Source: Paenibacillus faecalis
GTDB lineage: Bacteria > Bacillota > Bacilli > Paenibacillales > Paenibacillaceae
Length of the DNA: 64,000 nt
Reading direction: 5' to 3'
Assembly: GCF_900289175.1 (NCBI RefSeq)
Contig: NZ_LT985747.1
Span: 2,259,912 to 2,323,911 of the forward strand
Positions 18,000 through 27,824 of this stretch are shown here, piece after piece (within the stretch, counting starts at the first letter, position 1; every line of letters begins with the position of its first letter). The notes below the pieces were generated by a model, which saw only the letters and a program-made list of their open reading frames with translations, made no database searches and was not told where the DNA came from. The position numbers were made by a program, and so were the translations under genes.

Positions 18000-18347
18000 A
18001 ATCTTCCTTCAAATATGTCTTTACGTATCTTCTTATCGCTCTTTAGGATGGTCGATTATAGACTACACAGCATAGCATAGGATGAAAGGGCTGTCCAGAT
18101 GGGGGGCGCTTCTTAATTCTTGCCTGCTTTAAAACCTCATCTTGTTGACTCCCCATAACAACTTGATTACCTCCTGAACTACATCAATTCATCAATTGGC
18201 GTCATTTTATTGAACTGTCCAACGCAGGTGTATCTCCATCCATTTTGGCTTATTAGCTCCTTTTCGTAAACATTCCTTTAAAAAGAAGCTTATAGATGCA
18301 TTTAAAAAGACTCATGCCCGCATTAAAAGCGATGCAGAGTCTATATT
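18000..18347. other. Gene-free gap between cls and the phosphodiesterase gene
   Basis: No gene seen. A few very short frames with ribosome-site-like sequences occur on the minus strand (for example after AGGAGG near 18172), but none exceeds about 37 codons or looks like a known protein. The right edge holds the terminator of the next gene. Confidence 0.5.
18304..18342 (-). terminator. Terminator of the lipoprotein phosphodiesterase gene
   Basis: Stem AGACTC / GAGTCT with inner TGC-GC / GC-GCA pairing, followed on the minus strand by TTTTT. It starts 6 bases past the stop codon. Confidence 0.75.
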
Positions 18348-19946
18348 TCAGGAAAATAATTCAAGTAGAAAAGACTTTAAATCAACGATCCTCAAGGATG
18401 GAGGTTTCTGATCGGTTCCGCATAGGATAAGAGGAACCAGCGACTCGTCATAACTTAGAGATCCATGCCCTCCCCCGCCTTTATGTGTCGGAGAGCTTCG
18501 ATCTGCTAGTTCATATCCCGGCTTAGCAGTGACGACTAAAAATGGCCCGGAATGAGAATTTAAAGCGCCAGACAAGCGGCGCAGTACATCAGGATATTTT
18601 CCATAGTTTATGGACTTCTTGGCAGAATCGATTGTCAGATCCAATACATCTGAATTTTGCTTGACTGTCCATTTTTGCTTGTAAGGATCATAGAGCGGGC
18701 CATTTGCTTTAAACCGGACTTCTTTGGATGTTTTTCCTTGGAGCACGTGAATCCAATCATGTTCTTTCCATGAAACCACATCAATACGCGGGTCAGTGAC
18801 CATAAGTTCAGCCAAACTTCTTAACGACTGCTCCGAATTCAGCTTGTATACATAAGCCATCGTTTCATTTACAGCAAGGACAATCTCGGTTTTATCCGTC
18901 ACCTCTTCACCTGGCTTCAGCACACGATAATCCTTCAAAAGGGCAGGCAAATCAATCTCCGGATCTTCATCAGCAGGCCGAATCTGAGTCATCCCGCTAT
19001 CTCCGACGATCATAAAAACCACCTTGCTTAAAGCTTTTTCCGGTGAGCCAAATGCTTGCAACAAAGAATGAAGCTGCTGATCCAATTCCTTGACGCCGCT
19101 TATATCGGACGGTCCCTTTTTATGAAGCTGCTGATCCAAATCAGGCAAGTATACATATGTAAAGTCAGGCAACTTATTTTCCTGAATTAAATATTTCACC
19201 GTTTCGATGGAATATGAATTGTTGAACCCCATACGTTTGGTCATGCCATCAGGCAGATTTTTAATGTCTTCAAGCGGGTTCGTCAAGGAACCAAGCGCCA
19301 TATAATCCGGGCCTTTCACTTGAATTTCCTTGGGCAAACTCGTAGGTATCTGAATCCAGAATGGAATTGAGAGTGTATGATCAATCGGCCCGCGATAGAT
19401 AAGCCCGTTAATAGAACCGGATTTCAGTCCCCTCTGAGCCAAATCTTCATATATAGTAGGCAGATGAGGATTTAAGTGTTTACCGTTCAAGTTAACCAAG
19501 GCATCAACCATAACCGGATCCAATCCGTGTTTCAATACTTCCATCGGTCCGGTTCCGTAATTGATCACTTTCTTCTCATCCGATGAATACCATACAAGTC
19601 CCGGTACGCGATGACCATCCGGATAAGAACCGGTTAGTAAAGAGCTGTCGATCGTTAAAGACATCGTTGGAAAAGAGGTTACAACGTCCTTGTAATACTG
19701 CCCATGATCAATAAGGAATTTTAGGGAAGGAAGCTCATTTTGCTCAATCCCTTTATCAATCGCCTGAGGCATTAAAGAATCAGCCAATAGAAGTATGACT
19801 TTTTTCTTTTCTTTTCCACGGAGCGACTTCACCTGTAGCAGATCCTGCTCCTTCGATTTCGTCTCCTGTTTCTGGCACCCAATAAGTGCAATAATGACTA
19901 GAAGTAAGAGCACTATAAAACATGCTTGTTTAAACATGACATCCAT
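18348..19946 (-). CDS. Lipoprotein of the alkaline phosphatase/phosphodiesterase superfamily
   Basis: 532 aa. The N-terminus is a lipoprotein signal ending in ALIGC. The body matches type I phosphodiesterase/nucleotide pyrophosphatase proteins: VILLLADSLM with the first metal Asp, SFPTMSLTIDSSLLTGSYP with the catalytic Thr/Ser region and PDGHRVPG, YLPDLDQQLHKKGP and VGDSGMT with further metal ligands, and a late HKGGGGHGS. It would hydrolyse phosphodiesters outside the cell; the substrate is unknown. An ATG three codons in is an alternative start. A single-gene unit. Confidence 0.85.
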   Translation of the reverse strand: MDVMFKQACFIVLLLLVIIALIGCQKQETKSKEQDLLQVKSLRGKEKKKVILLLADSLMPQAIDKGIEQNELPSLKFLIDHGQYYKDVVTSFPTMSLTIDSSLLTGSYPDGHRVPGLVWYSSDEKKVINYGTGPMEVLKHGLDPVMVDALVNLNGKHLNPHLPTIYEDLAQRGLKSGSINGLIYRGPIDHTLSIPFWIQIPTSLPKEIQVKGPDYMALGSLTNPLEDIKNLPDGMTKRMGFNNSYSIETVKYLIQENKLPDFTYVYLPDLDQQLHKKGPSDISGVKELDQQLHSLLQAFGSPEKALSKVVFMIVGDSGMTQIRPADEDPEIDLPALLKDYRVLKPGEEVTDKTEIVLAVNETMAYVYKLNSEQSLRSLAELMVTDPRIDVVSWKEHDWIHVLQGKTSKEVRFKANGPLYDPYKQKWTVKQNSDVLDLTIDSAKKSINYGKYPDVLRRLSGALNSHSGPFLVVTAKPGYELADRSSPTHKGGGGHGSLSYDESLVPLILCGTDQKPPSLRIVDLKSFLLELFS

Positions 19947-20050
19947 TCACCCGCCTAATCACGAAGAGTCAAAAGTTCACAACGTTAGAGTACGTCATTT
20001 GCTAACTTTTTACTCATCGCTCACGACGATGATCGGCTGGCTCTTATAGA

Positions 20051-20623
20051 TTAGTAATCGTGTCCTCGCACCTTGGCAAATACCATCAGATCCATAAGCT
20101 CACCGCTGTCATTTCGATTCCAATTTCGGTGAATCCCCTCAAGAGTAAAGCCTGCACGCTCAGCAACACGACGGCTGCGAGTATTTTTACAATCCATCCG
20201 AATTTCAACCCGATTGGCCTCCAGCTGAGAAATTGCATACTCCGTAATGCCGTTCACAGCTTCTGTCATTAATCCTTTACCAGCGCAAGAGCTGCGAATC
20301 CAATACCCAATCTCAAACCGGCGCGCTTCCCAATCAATCCGATGTAAACCCGTACAGCCTACTAAAGAGCCCGTCTCTTTATCAAAAATAAGCATCACCA
20401 GATCACTTCGTTCCTGAAAATTCAGCCTGGATTTACGAACAAAAGCTTCCGACTCTTCTATGGAAGGAATACGATTGGCAAAAGGAAGCCATCTTCGTAA
20501 GTCCTCCGCACTCTCCCTGATCGCTTCATTCATAGCTGCACCATCTCCCCATAAAGCAGAACGTATATATAACCGATCCGTTTGAAAGCTGTCGGGAAAC
20601 TCAAACAACATCAAATCCTTCAT
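20051..20623 (-). CDS. GNAT acetyltransferase, RimJ/RimL-like
   Basis: 190 aa. FQTDRLYIR at the start and the acetyl-CoA region GYWIRSSCAGKGLMTEAV (the RxxGxG-like loop) identify a GNAT of the RimJ/RimL (ribosomal protein N-acetyltransferase) group; CKNTRSRRVAERAGF is the typical motif B. Many members acetylate proteins or small molecules other than ribosomal proteins, so the substrate is open. A monocistronic gene. Confidence 0.9.
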   Translation of the reverse strand: MKDLMLFEFPDSFQTDRLYIRSALWGDGAAMNEAIRESAEDLRRWLPFANRIPSIEESEAFVRKSRLNFQERSDLVMLIFDKETGSLVGCTGLHRIDWEARRFEIGYWIRSSCAGKGLMTEAVNGITEYAISQLEANRVEIRMDCKNTRSRRVAERAGFTLEGIHRNWNRNDSGELMDLMVFAKVRGHDY

Positions 20624-21147
20624 AAACTATGCACCCCTACATAATATATCTTTAATAGGTTAGTAAATTATACCAACATCTTCCCTAGCGATCTACCAAA
20701 ATACAAAGATATTGATGGTGATTTTTGTAATTTAATAGATTACAATGAAATAGACTAATCGACAAAGCTAGGGCAAAAAAACCGCAATTTCTTCACCTCG
20801 CCAAACATTGGCTTAAGTTCCTACAATTACATATACCCCTCAAACCCTTGTGGCGCAAGGACAAAAAGCATTTTTCCACCCTTAAAATTGTGACGAATTT
20901 AGTAACTATAACAAATATTTGAACAATCTATGAACAGGCTACAAACCGCGTAATTACAATGATCTGCCTCACACTCCACCTAAAATGTAACAATTTGAAC
21001 ACACAATGTTACGTACTTTGTCATGATTCAACCATTATATGTTATTAGAGCAATTTAATTCATTTTGCATTGTACAAACGGACTTCTTACTATAGCAATA
21101 GGAATGAATAACGCTTGAAGAACGAGTAGGAAGGAAAGGGGTACAAC
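20624..21147. other. Long upstream region of the quinol oxidase operon
   Basis: About 520 bases without a gene between a leftward acetyltransferase and rightward qoxA. It holds a small hairpin CCTTG-TGGCG-CAAGG near 20847-20861 and an inverted repeat GTAACA / TGTTAC near 20985-21012. A weak -35 TTGTCA lies near 21018. It may carry the control sites of qox, but I see no motif I can assign with confidence. Confidence 0.45.
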
Positions 21148-22134
21148 ATGAAAAAAAGAGGGCCGTTATTTGCATTGTTCCTGAGCTTGACTTTGCTCTT
21201 ATCGGGATGCAGCTCGCTAACGGTGTTAGATCCAAAGGGGCCGGCTGCTAGAACCCTGTCTGAGACCATCATATTTTCCATATTTATGATGCTTGGAGTC
21301 TTAGCCGTCGTTTACACCTTGTTTATCTTTATGCTGGTGAAATACCGTGCTAAGAAATCAAACGAAGGTTATGTACCGCCACATGATGAGGGCAGCAAGT
21401 GGCTTGAGATAACCTGGATTTCGATTCCTGTTATTATTGTAGCCATTTTATCAGTAGTTACTGTGAAATCCACGGTTGCTGTTGAAAACGTTCCAAAAGG
21501 TTATGAGGACCAAAAACCTCTAGTGATCTACGCCGCTTCATCAAACTGGAAATGGCACTTTAGTTATCCGGAGGAAGGTGTTGAGACGGTTAACTACGTT
21601 AACATTCCAACAAATCGCCCGATCGAGTTCCGTATATACTCTTTCGGACCAATCACTAGTTTATGGATTCCTCAATTGGCAGGACAAAAATATGGTATGT
21701 CAGACATGATTACGAAAATCAATCTGGTTGCTGATGTTCCTGGGTCCTACATGGGTAAAAACTCAAACTTTAGCGGTGAAGGATTTGCGCATATGGAGTT
21801 CGAAACGTTGGCTATGACTCCTGCTGAGTTTGATCAATGGGTAAATGACGTGAAGACAACTGCTCCTGAACTCACTGAAGCTGATTTCGACAAGCTTCTT
21901 GAAACAGATCATGTTGGCAGAATGTCCTTCTCGAACACCCACTTGACTTTCAGCCCTCCACCTGCGGAGCACAATGCTCATGGAAATGCCGATCATCAGG
22001 AAAACAAGACGAAGCATCCTGATCCGGCAACAACAGAGGAAAGCGAGTTTGACAGTGAAACGAATGTTGATCCTGACAAACCTCTTCCAGAATTCCCGGC
22101 TGATGAAAAATCAACCGAGCATGAAGGACATTAG
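21148..22134 (+). CDS. qoxA: Quinol oxidase aa3 subunit II (QoxA)
   Basis: Lipoprotein with lipobox LLSGC, two membrane segments (about residues 45-70 and 90-110) and a cupredoxin domain. The site where cytochrome c oxidases carry CuA ligands lacks the Cys pair and reads SLWIPQLAGQKYGM, as in quinol oxidases, so electrons come from menaquinol. It has a long His/Asp/Glu-rich tail (about residues 275-328, with several HxH-like pairs), longer and more acidic than usual. First gene of a four-gene operon. Confidence 0.95.
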   Translation: MKKRGPLFALFLSLTLLLSGCSSLTVLDPKGPAARTLSETIIFSIFMMLGVLAVVYTLFIFMLVKYRAKKSNEGYVPPHDEGSKWLEITWISIPVIIVAILSVVTVKSTVAVENVPKGYEDQKPLVIYAASSNWKWHFSYPEEGVETVNYVNIPTNRPIEFRIYSFGPITSLWIPQLAGQKYGMSDMITKINLVADVPGSYMGKNSNFSGEGFAHMEFETLAMTPAEFDQWVNDVKTTAPELTEADFDKLLETDHVGRMSFSNTHLTFSPPPAEHNAHGNADHQENKTKHPDPATTEESEFDSETNVDPDKPLPEFPADEKSTEHEGH

Positions 22135-22204
22135 TGTTACAGAGGATCATATCCTCCTTCTAAATGAAATGTATTTCGGACATCGAGAAAGGAGTTAAGC
22201 CCTT

Positions 22205-24148
22205 ATGAAATGGGACGAATTTTTCGTTACCGGAGATCCACTGATCTACGGTGCCATGGTGAGTATCGTACTCGTCTCGCTCGGAATCGTTGTAGGTTTA
22301 ACCTACTTTAAAAAATGGGGTTATCTGTGGCGGGAATGGCTCACTACAGTGGATCATAAAAAAATAGGTGTCATGTATATCATAGCTGCCTTGCTCATGC
22401 TGTTCCGCGGCGGTGTGGATGCAGTGATGATGCGTGCTCAAACGGCAGCGCCTGAAATGAAATTCTTGACAGCGCAGCATTATAACGAAGTGTTTACAAC
22501 ACACGGCGTTATCATGATTCTCTTTATGGCGATGCCATTTATCTTCGGTCTGATGAACGTAGTCATTCCGCTTCAGATCGGTGCGCGTGACGTAGCGTTT
22601 CCGCGCCTGAATGCAATCAGTTTCTGGTTGTTCTTTTTCGGAGCTATGCTCTTTAACATCTCCTTCGTTATCGGAGGATCGCCAGACGCAGGCTGGACCG
22701 CCTACTTCCCTCTGGCAAGCAATGAGTTCAGCCCAACCGTTGGGATGAACTATTACTCCCTCGCCCTGCAAATATCAGGGTTCGGGACGCTGATGACGGG
22801 TATCAACTTTATTGTTACGATTCTTAAAATGCGTGCACCAGGCATGACCTTGATGAAGATGCCAATGTTCACCTGGGCCGTTCTCATTACATGCGTCATC
22901 ATCATCTTTGCTTTCCCGGTATTGACGATTGCACTGCTATTGATGATGTTCGACCGACTTTTCGGTTCCCAGTTCTTCACGATGGCGAACGGCGGTATGG
23001 ATATGCTGTGGGCCAACTTGTTCTGGGTATGGGGTCACCCTGAAGTATATATTGTTATTCTGCCGGCCTTCGGTATTTTCAGTGAAGTTATTTCAACATT
23101 TTCGCGAAAAAATCTTTACGGATATACATCGATGGTTGCCAGTATGGCTGTCATTTCTGCCCTGTCGTTCCTTGTCTGGGCTCACCATTTCTATACCATG
23201 GGTCAAGGCGCAGCGGTTAACGGTTTCTTCTCCATCACCACGATGGCCATAGCCGTTCCGACCGGGGTCAAGATATTCAACTGGCTATTCACGATGCACC
23301 GAGGTCGAATTGAATTTACGACCCCGATGCTTTACTCCCTGGCCTTTATTCCGGTCTTTACGATCGGCGGGGTAACAGGTGTCATGCTGGCGATGGCCAG
23401 CGCCGACTATCAGTATCACAACACGATGTTCCTGGTCGCACACTTCCACTACACACTCATACCGGGTACCGTGTTTGCCGTACTTGCAGGTTTCCATTTC
23501 TGGTTCCCTAAAATATTCGGCTTCCGTTTGAACGAGCGAATTGGTAAAACTGCATTCTGGTTTATTGCCATTTCATTTAACGTAACCTTCTTCCCGATGT
23601 TCTTCCTGGGATTGAAAGGGATGACACGCCGGATGTACACGTACTCAGCGGAGACAGGTTTTGGACCGCTTAATATGCTCTCCATGATCGGTGCGATCGG
23701 CTTGACTATCGGCTTTATTATTCTGGTGTACAACATCTACTGGAGTACACGTTACCAACCACGGGACAAAACAGGAGATCCATGGAATGCCCGTTCGTTG
23801 GAATGGTCTACACACAGTCCTGTTCCAGTGTATAATTTTGCTGTTATACCAAAGGTTACAAGACGTGATGCATTCTGGTTCGCCAAGAAGGATAATGTTC
23901 CGCTTACAGATGAAAAAATCACGAAAATTCATATGCCAAGCAATGATGGAAAACCGTTCATTCTCGGTGTGATCTTCTTCTTCTTTGGTTTCTTCCTGGT
24001 ATTCAGCTGGTGGGTACCAGCCATAATATCGGGTGTCGCCATACTGCTCGTGATGGCTGCGATGTCCTTTGACCGGGACGAGGGTTACTATATACCGGTA
24101 GAAGAAGTTGTTGAAACAGAAAAGAAACTGCGGGGTGATACGGTATGA
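22205..24148 (+). CDS. qoxB: Quinol oxidase aa3 subunit I (QoxB)
   Basis: Haem-copper oxidase catalytic subunit, 647 aa, about 14 membrane segments. The haem/CuB ligands are visible in TTHGVIM, WGHPEVYI (the His-Tyr pair), WAHHFY and VAHFHYTL. It reduces O2 to water and pumps protons. AAAGGAG lies ten bases before the ATG; the stop overlaps the qoxC start in ATGA, so translation is coupled. Confidence 0.97.
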   Translation: MKWDEFFVTGDPLIYGAMVSIVLVSLGIVVGLTYFKKWGYLWREWLTTVDHKKIGVMYIIAALLMLFRGGVDAVMMRAQTAAPEMKFLTAQHYNEVFTTHGVIMILFMAMPFIFGLMNVVIPLQIGARDVAFPRLNAISFWLFFFGAMLFNISFVIGGSPDAGWTAYFPLASNEFSPTVGMNYYSLALQISGFGTLMTGINFIVTILKMRAPGMTLMKMPMFTWAVLITCVIIIFAFPVLTIALLLMMFDRLFGSQFFTMANGGMDMLWANLFWVWGHPEVYIVILPAFGIFSEVISTFSRKNLYGYTSMVASMAVISALSFLVWAHHFYTMGQGAAVNGFFSITTMAIAVPTGVKIFNWLFTMHRGRIEFTTPMLYSLAFIPVFTIGGVTGVMLAMASADYQYHNTMFLVAHFHYTLIPGTVFAVLAGFHFWFPKIFGFRLNERIGKTAFWFIAISFNVTFFPMFFLGLKGMTRRMYTYSAETGFGPLNMLSMIGAIGLTIGFIILVYNIYWSTRYQPRDKTGDPWNARSLEWSTHSPVPVYNFAVIPKVTRRDAFWFAKKDNVPLTDEKITKIHMPSNDGKPFILGVIFFFFGFFLVFSWWVPAIISGVAILLVMAAMSFDRDEGYYIPVEEVVETEKKLRGDTV

Positions 24149-24741
24149 AAATAGATGCCACTCAGCCGCTTGAATACGGGACTGATGAAAACCGCTATAA
24201 AGTATTTGGTTTCTGGTTGTTTCTCGGAGCTGAAATCGCACTGTTCGCAACCCTGTTTACCACCTACTTCATTTTGGTCAATCGTTATGCAAATGGTCCG
24301 AGCGGTGCTGAAATATTTGAGATTGGGCCAGTTCTGGTTGAAACCTTTCTCTTGCTGACATCAAGCTTTACGATTGGACTCGCGGTTCACAGCATGCGTC
24401 TGGGCCTGAAAAAACAGATGATGATCTTTTTGATCATCACTCTGTTGCTCGGCGCCGCGTTCCTCGGTGTTGAAATTTATGAGTTCTTCACTTACGTTCA
24501 TGAAGGGGCTACACTTTCGACAAGTGCTTTCCTATCCAGCTTGTTCTTGCTTCTAGGGACTCACGGTGCACACGTCACCTTCGGTCTCTTGTGGGGAATA
24601 GCTATTTTAATCCAGTTGAGAAAACATGGCCTGAACCATCGTACAGCGAACAAGTCGTTTATCTTCTCACTGTACTGGCACTTCCTAGATGTAGTGTGGA
24701 TCTTTATCTTCAGTTTTGTTTACCTGAAAGGACTGATGTGA
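24145..24741 (+). CDS. qoxC: Quinol oxidase subunit III (QoxC)
   Basis: 198 aa, about five membrane segments, with FGFWLFLGAEIALFATLF near the N-terminus and GTHGAHVTFGL, both typical of subunit III of haem-copper oxidases. Overlaps qoxB by four bases and is followed one base later by qoxD. Confidence 0.96.
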   Translation: MKIDATQPLEYGTDENRYKVFGFWLFLGAEIALFATLFTTYFILVNRYANGPSGAEIFEIGPVLVETFLLLTSSFTIGLAVHSMRLGLKKQMMIFLIITLLLGAAFLGVEIYEFFTYVHEGATLSTSAFLSSLFLLLGTHGAHVTFGLLWGIAILIQLRKHGLNHRTANKSFIFSLYWHFLDVVWIFIFSFVYLKGLM

Positions 24742-24742
24742 C

Positions 24743-25030
24743 ATGATGAAACAGCTATTTCCCGTGAAGCATGTTGTAGGTTATGTTTCCTCTCTCGTCC
24801 TTACAGCCCTTGCATTAGTTGTGCTTATGGATATACCGTCTGCGGCAAAAATGGGAATATTGGTAGTCACCGCTGTGATCCAATCATCCCTCCAGCTCGT
24901 TTTATTCATGCACATCGGGGAAACGGACGAGAAAAAATCTCTTTATATCAATATTGCCTATGCCCTGTTCGTTGCATTAGTTACGATCCTCGGATCTCTC
25001 TTCATCTTTGTATGGGGCTGGTACGCATAA
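24743..25030 (+). CDS. qoxD: Quinol oxidase subunit IV (QoxD)
   Basis: 95 aa with three membrane segments and QLVLFMHIGE, the conserved middle motif of subunit IV (CyoD/QoxD). The last gene of the operon, ending 13 bases before a strong terminator. The start may be either of two adjacent ATGs (24743 or 24746). Confidence 0.95.
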   Translation: MMKQLFPVKHVVGYVSSLVLTALALVVLMDIPSAAKMGILVVTAVIQSSLQLVLFMHIGETDEKKSLYINIAYALFVALVTILGSLFIFVWGWYA

Positions 25031-25042
25031 TACGAAAAATTA

Positions 25043-25081
25043 AACAGCCTTCCTTGCGAAAACAAGGAAGGCTGTTTTTTT
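25043..25081. terminator. Terminator of qoxABCD
   Basis: Perfect 13-bp stem ACAGCCTTCCTTG / CAAGGAAGGCTGT with a six-base loop and a run of eight T. Its flanking A-run may let it also serve the leftward gene at 25086. Confidence 0.95.
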
Positions 25082-25085
25082 ATAC

Positions 25086-25289
25086 TTATCGCTTACGAAG
25101 CCATTTGATCAGTGCATATATACTCCCACTCACCAGTAAAAACAATCCAAACATGATACTAATGCGAAGCCATCTCCATCCAGGGTACTGAAATGTTCCT
25201 TCTGGAAATGATGTTGCCGAGACGATTAAACATATGAAACCAATCATCATGAATCCGGCTGCAAGCACCCACTCAATCTTTTTCATCAT
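25086..25289 (-). CDS. Small two-helix membrane protein
   Basis: 67 aa with two membrane segments, starting MMKKIEWVLAAG and ending in a basic KWLRKR tail. I do not recognise the family. The start at 25289 is set by GGGGGA upstream; it overlaps the last 17 bases of the histidine kinase gene in another frame, so it belongs to that operon and may assist the sensor. Confidence 0.65.
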   Translation of the reverse strand: MMKKIEWVLAAGFMMIGFICLIVSATSFPEGTFQYPGWRWLRISIMFGLFLLVSGSIYALIKWLRKR

Positions 25290-26700
25290 GATCTTCCCCC
25301 ATACTTTCCCGAACAGGAAAACAAATATCGAATCTCGTACCAACACCAACTGTGCTGCTTACACGAATTTCACCGCCCTGAAGATCAATCAGCTTTTTGG
25401 CAATAGCCAATCCTAGACCCGTCCCCCCGTGCTGGCGGGATCGGGACTTCTCGACCCGGTAGAAACGTTCAAACAAATAGGGAATCTCTTCTTCAGGTAT
25501 GCCTATACCTGTATCTTCAATCGTCACTTTGACTTGTTTATGATCGCTGCGAAGGGTGATTGTAATCTTGCCTGATTCAGTATAACGTACGGCATTATCC
25601 AGCATGTTGATTATAATTTGCTCCATGCGAAGACCATCTCCTTGAATGAGAGGGGCGTTCGAATCATAATTAGCAAGCAGTTTTAAACCTTTTTCTTTCA
25701 CTCTCCATTCCATTTTACGAACAGCGCTGCGGACAATCTCAGTTAGATCTATCCACTCTAGCGTCAGGCTGATCTTCCCTTCTTCCATCTTTGCAAGCTC
25801 GAACAAGTCGTTAACGAGCCGCTGCAAACGAACGGCTTCCTCTTGAATAATGTCAAGATATTTATCCTTCTCTTCCTCGGAAGTATATAATTTCTCCTTT
25901 ACTACCTTCGCATAGCCTTCCAAATAGGTGATTGGTGTGCGAAGCTCATGAGATATATTCGCAAAAAACTCCTGCCTCGTATCCTGATAGCGCTGTAAAT
26001 CTTTAGCGAGATCATTAATAGCCCCAGCTAACGATCCGATTTCATCATTGCTCCTGATAGGAAGTCGCGTCTGCAAATTTCCTGCAGCAATCTTACGGGT
26101 TGCCCTTTGCATCTGGAGCAGTGGCCGGGATAGTACCTGAGCTGCTATCCAAACGAAACCGAGTGCAAGCAGGAATGCACCGAACCCAGAAAGAATAAGC
26201 AAACGCCGTATACTCGCAATAGACTCATCCGCATGCTGAGTGGATGCAAGCACATATAAAGCCGAATCACTTACACCCTTCGAATCCTCCCGTGGAATAG
26301 CCATGCCGGTTACAAGATATCGATTGCCGTCCGGATCTGTATGCGTGAAACTAACACTTTGACCGGAAAATATTTGCTCAACATCCTTCTCGCGAATGAA
26401 GGAATGATCGGTAGGATCATGTGAACCTGAATGTGCCGTCACTTCTCCTTGACTGCTAATAAAAAACATGCTCACTTCAGAGAAATCTGCAAAAGCATCC
26501 AGCGATTGCTCAGCTGCCAGCTCCTTTGATGAAGCCATCGTAACAAAGTGTGCTGTCATTTCATAATAATTGTTCCTCATTTCAGAGTAATGAAAATTGG
26601 TGAACATACGATCTATCGTCACCCCTAGAAACACAAGAACGATTAAAAATAATGATATCATCCATAAACCTAGCTTTGTTCCAATCCGGTTATGAATCAT
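25273..26700 (-). CDS. Sensor histidine kinase
   Basis: 475 aa. Two membrane segments (about residues 8-30 and 165-190) flank an extracellular sensor domain; a HAMP segment follows, then the phosphoacceptor box SHELRTPITYLEGY, N box NMLDNAVRYT, G1 DTGIGIP and G2 GTGLGLAIAKKL. The ATG at 26700 overlaps the regulator stop, while the frame continues to a TTG at 26715. It pairs with the response regulator just upstream. The signal is unknown; the next genes encode secreted proteins, a possible target. Confidence 0.93.
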   Translation of the reverse strand: MIHNRIGTKLGLWMISLFLIVLVFLGVTIDRMFTNFHYSEMRNNYYEMTAHFVTMASSKELAAEQSLDAFADFSEVSMFFISSQGEVTAHSGSHDPTDHSFIREKDVEQIFSGQSVSFTHTDPDGNRYLVTGMAIPREDSKGVSDSALYVLASTQHADESIASIRRLLILSGFGAFLLALGFVWIAAQVLSRPLLQMQRATRKIAAGNLQTRLPIRSNDEIGSLAGAINDLAKDLQRYQDTRQEFFANISHELRTPITYLEGYAKVVKEKLYTSEEEKDKYLDIIQEEAVRLQRLVNDLFELAKMEEGKISLTLEWIDLTEIVRSAVRKMEWRVKEKGLKLLANYDSNAPLIQGDGLRMEQIIINMLDNAVRYTESGKITITLRSDHKQVKVTIEDTGIGIPEEEIPYLFERFYRVEKSRSRQHGGTGLGLAIAKKLIDLQGGEIRVSSTVGVGTRFDICFPVRESMGEDHDEKD

Positions 26701-27400
26701 GATGTTCACCAGCAAGGTAAAATTTATAACCGATCCCCCATACGGTTTGAATCGGATTATAACTTAGGCCAGCCTTATGTACCTTTTCACGGATGTTTTT
26801 CACATGGGTATCAATCACTCTGGATTCCCCGTGATAATCATGTTCCCAAAGGCGTTCAACAAGCTCTTCTCTTGAAAAGGCACGATGCGTGTTTTGAGCC
26901 AGCATTAGCAGCAGATCAAACTCTTTTTGCGTAAAATCAACGGGATGATTATGAATTAAAACCTCACGCCCCTCAGGATGAATTGACAGTTCGGGATAAT
27001 GTAGTTTTACTTCCGGGGGCGAGCTGATCTTCGACATCGCGTACCGGCGTACCAAGGAGTACACCCTTGCAATAAGCTCTTCTGCTTCAAACGGTTTGGT
27101 CAAGTAATCATCAGCACCGATCCCTAAGCCACGTACTTTGTCCTTCGTCTCTGAACGTGCAGTTAACATCAGAATAGGAACCTGGCTCTCGTCCCGAACC
27201 TTCTTGCACACCTGCCATCCATCCATGTCCGGCATCATCACATCCAGAAGGATAACATCAAATGCATGCTGTTTGATCAAAGACAGCGCCTCAGAGCCCG
27301 TTGCCGCCTCCCTCACCTCAAAGCCTTCTTTCATTAAATAAATCCGCAATAAATTACGCATATTCCACTCATCGTCGACGACAAGAACCTGAATTTTCAT
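26690..27400 (-). CDS. OmpR-family response regulator
   Basis: 236 aa: receiver domain with VVDDEW at the start, phospho-acceptor Asp in VILLDVMMPD and Lys in DYLTKPF, then a winged-helix DNA-binding domain ending RVIDTHVKNIREKVHKAG and TVWGIGYKF. The ATG at 27400 follows AGGTGA. Overlaps the kinase gene, so the two are co-translated. Confidence 0.95.
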   Translation of the reverse strand: MKIQVLVVDDEWNMRNLLRIYLMKEGFEVREAATGSEALSLIKQHAFDVILLDVMMPDMDGWQVCKKVRDESQVPILMLTARSETKDKVRGLGIGADDYLTKPFEAEELIARVYSLVRRYAMSKISSPPEVKLHYPELSIHPEGREVLIHNHPVDFTQKEFDLLLMLAQNTHRAFSREELVERLWEHDYHGESRVIDTHVKNIREKVHKAGLSYNPIQTVWGIGYKFYLAGEHHDS

Positions 27401-27446
27401 ACATGCTTCACCTGCTTTTTTCATCTCATTCCTATCATTATAGAAC

Positions 27447-27485
27447 AAAACCCAGCCAAGAACACATACGTGTCAGACTGGGTTT
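27447..27485. terminator. Terminator downstream of the 81-aa secreted protein gene
   Basis: Stem AAACCCAG / CTGGGTTT with an inner ACAC-GTGT hairpin. It lies between the regulator gene and the small secreted protein gene, both leftward, and stops transcription from the latter. Confidence 0.65.
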
Positions 27486-27499
27486 AGCTCATCCATATC

Positions 27500-27745
27500 T
27501 TAGGAGTCCTGCAATGAGTTTGTGTTCCACATCATTGGGCCGCCGTTACGTGTCATCGCTCCGTCTTTGCCGTGACAGCTCTCATACATGTTATAAAGCT
27601 GCTGTTCGGAAGCTTCCGGATGCATTTGCTTCATAAACGGCAGCATGTCGCGAAAGGACCAATTATTTGCATCTGCGTATACAGCCGTACCGAGGCCTAG
27701 CATAAGTACTGCAACTCCTATTCCAGCGAGAAATTTGTTCTTCAT
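27500..27745 (-). CDS. Small secreted protein, 81 aa
   Basis: Signal peptide (MKNKFLAGIGVAVLMLGLG, cleaved near AVYA) followed by about 58 residues with MLPFMKQMHPEAS and a single CHG. No family recognised with certainty; it resembles short secreted YckD-like proteins of Bacillaceae. The ATG at 27745 has GGAGG upstream, better than a start at 27775. Confidence 0.7.
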   Translation of the reverse strand: MKNKFLAGIGVAVLMLGLGTAVYADANNWSFRDMLPFMKQMHPEASEQQLYNMYESCHGKDGAMTRNGGPMMWNTNSLQDS

Positions 27746-27824
27746 GTTGAATTCGCCTCCTCTTGAACCTATCATAGCGAGAAATCATGTGTTTTTTGTG
27801 TAGAGGCTGTGACACTGCTGTGAA

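Noticed and set aside
18000..18347. Short minus-strand frames that might be a transposase remnant
   Set aside because: Frames are below 40 codons and show no transposase motif; no inverted repeat ends were found.
22298..24250. Long minus-strand frames inside qoxB and qoxC
   Set aside because: They are antisense shadows of well-conserved genes and encode nothing recognisable.
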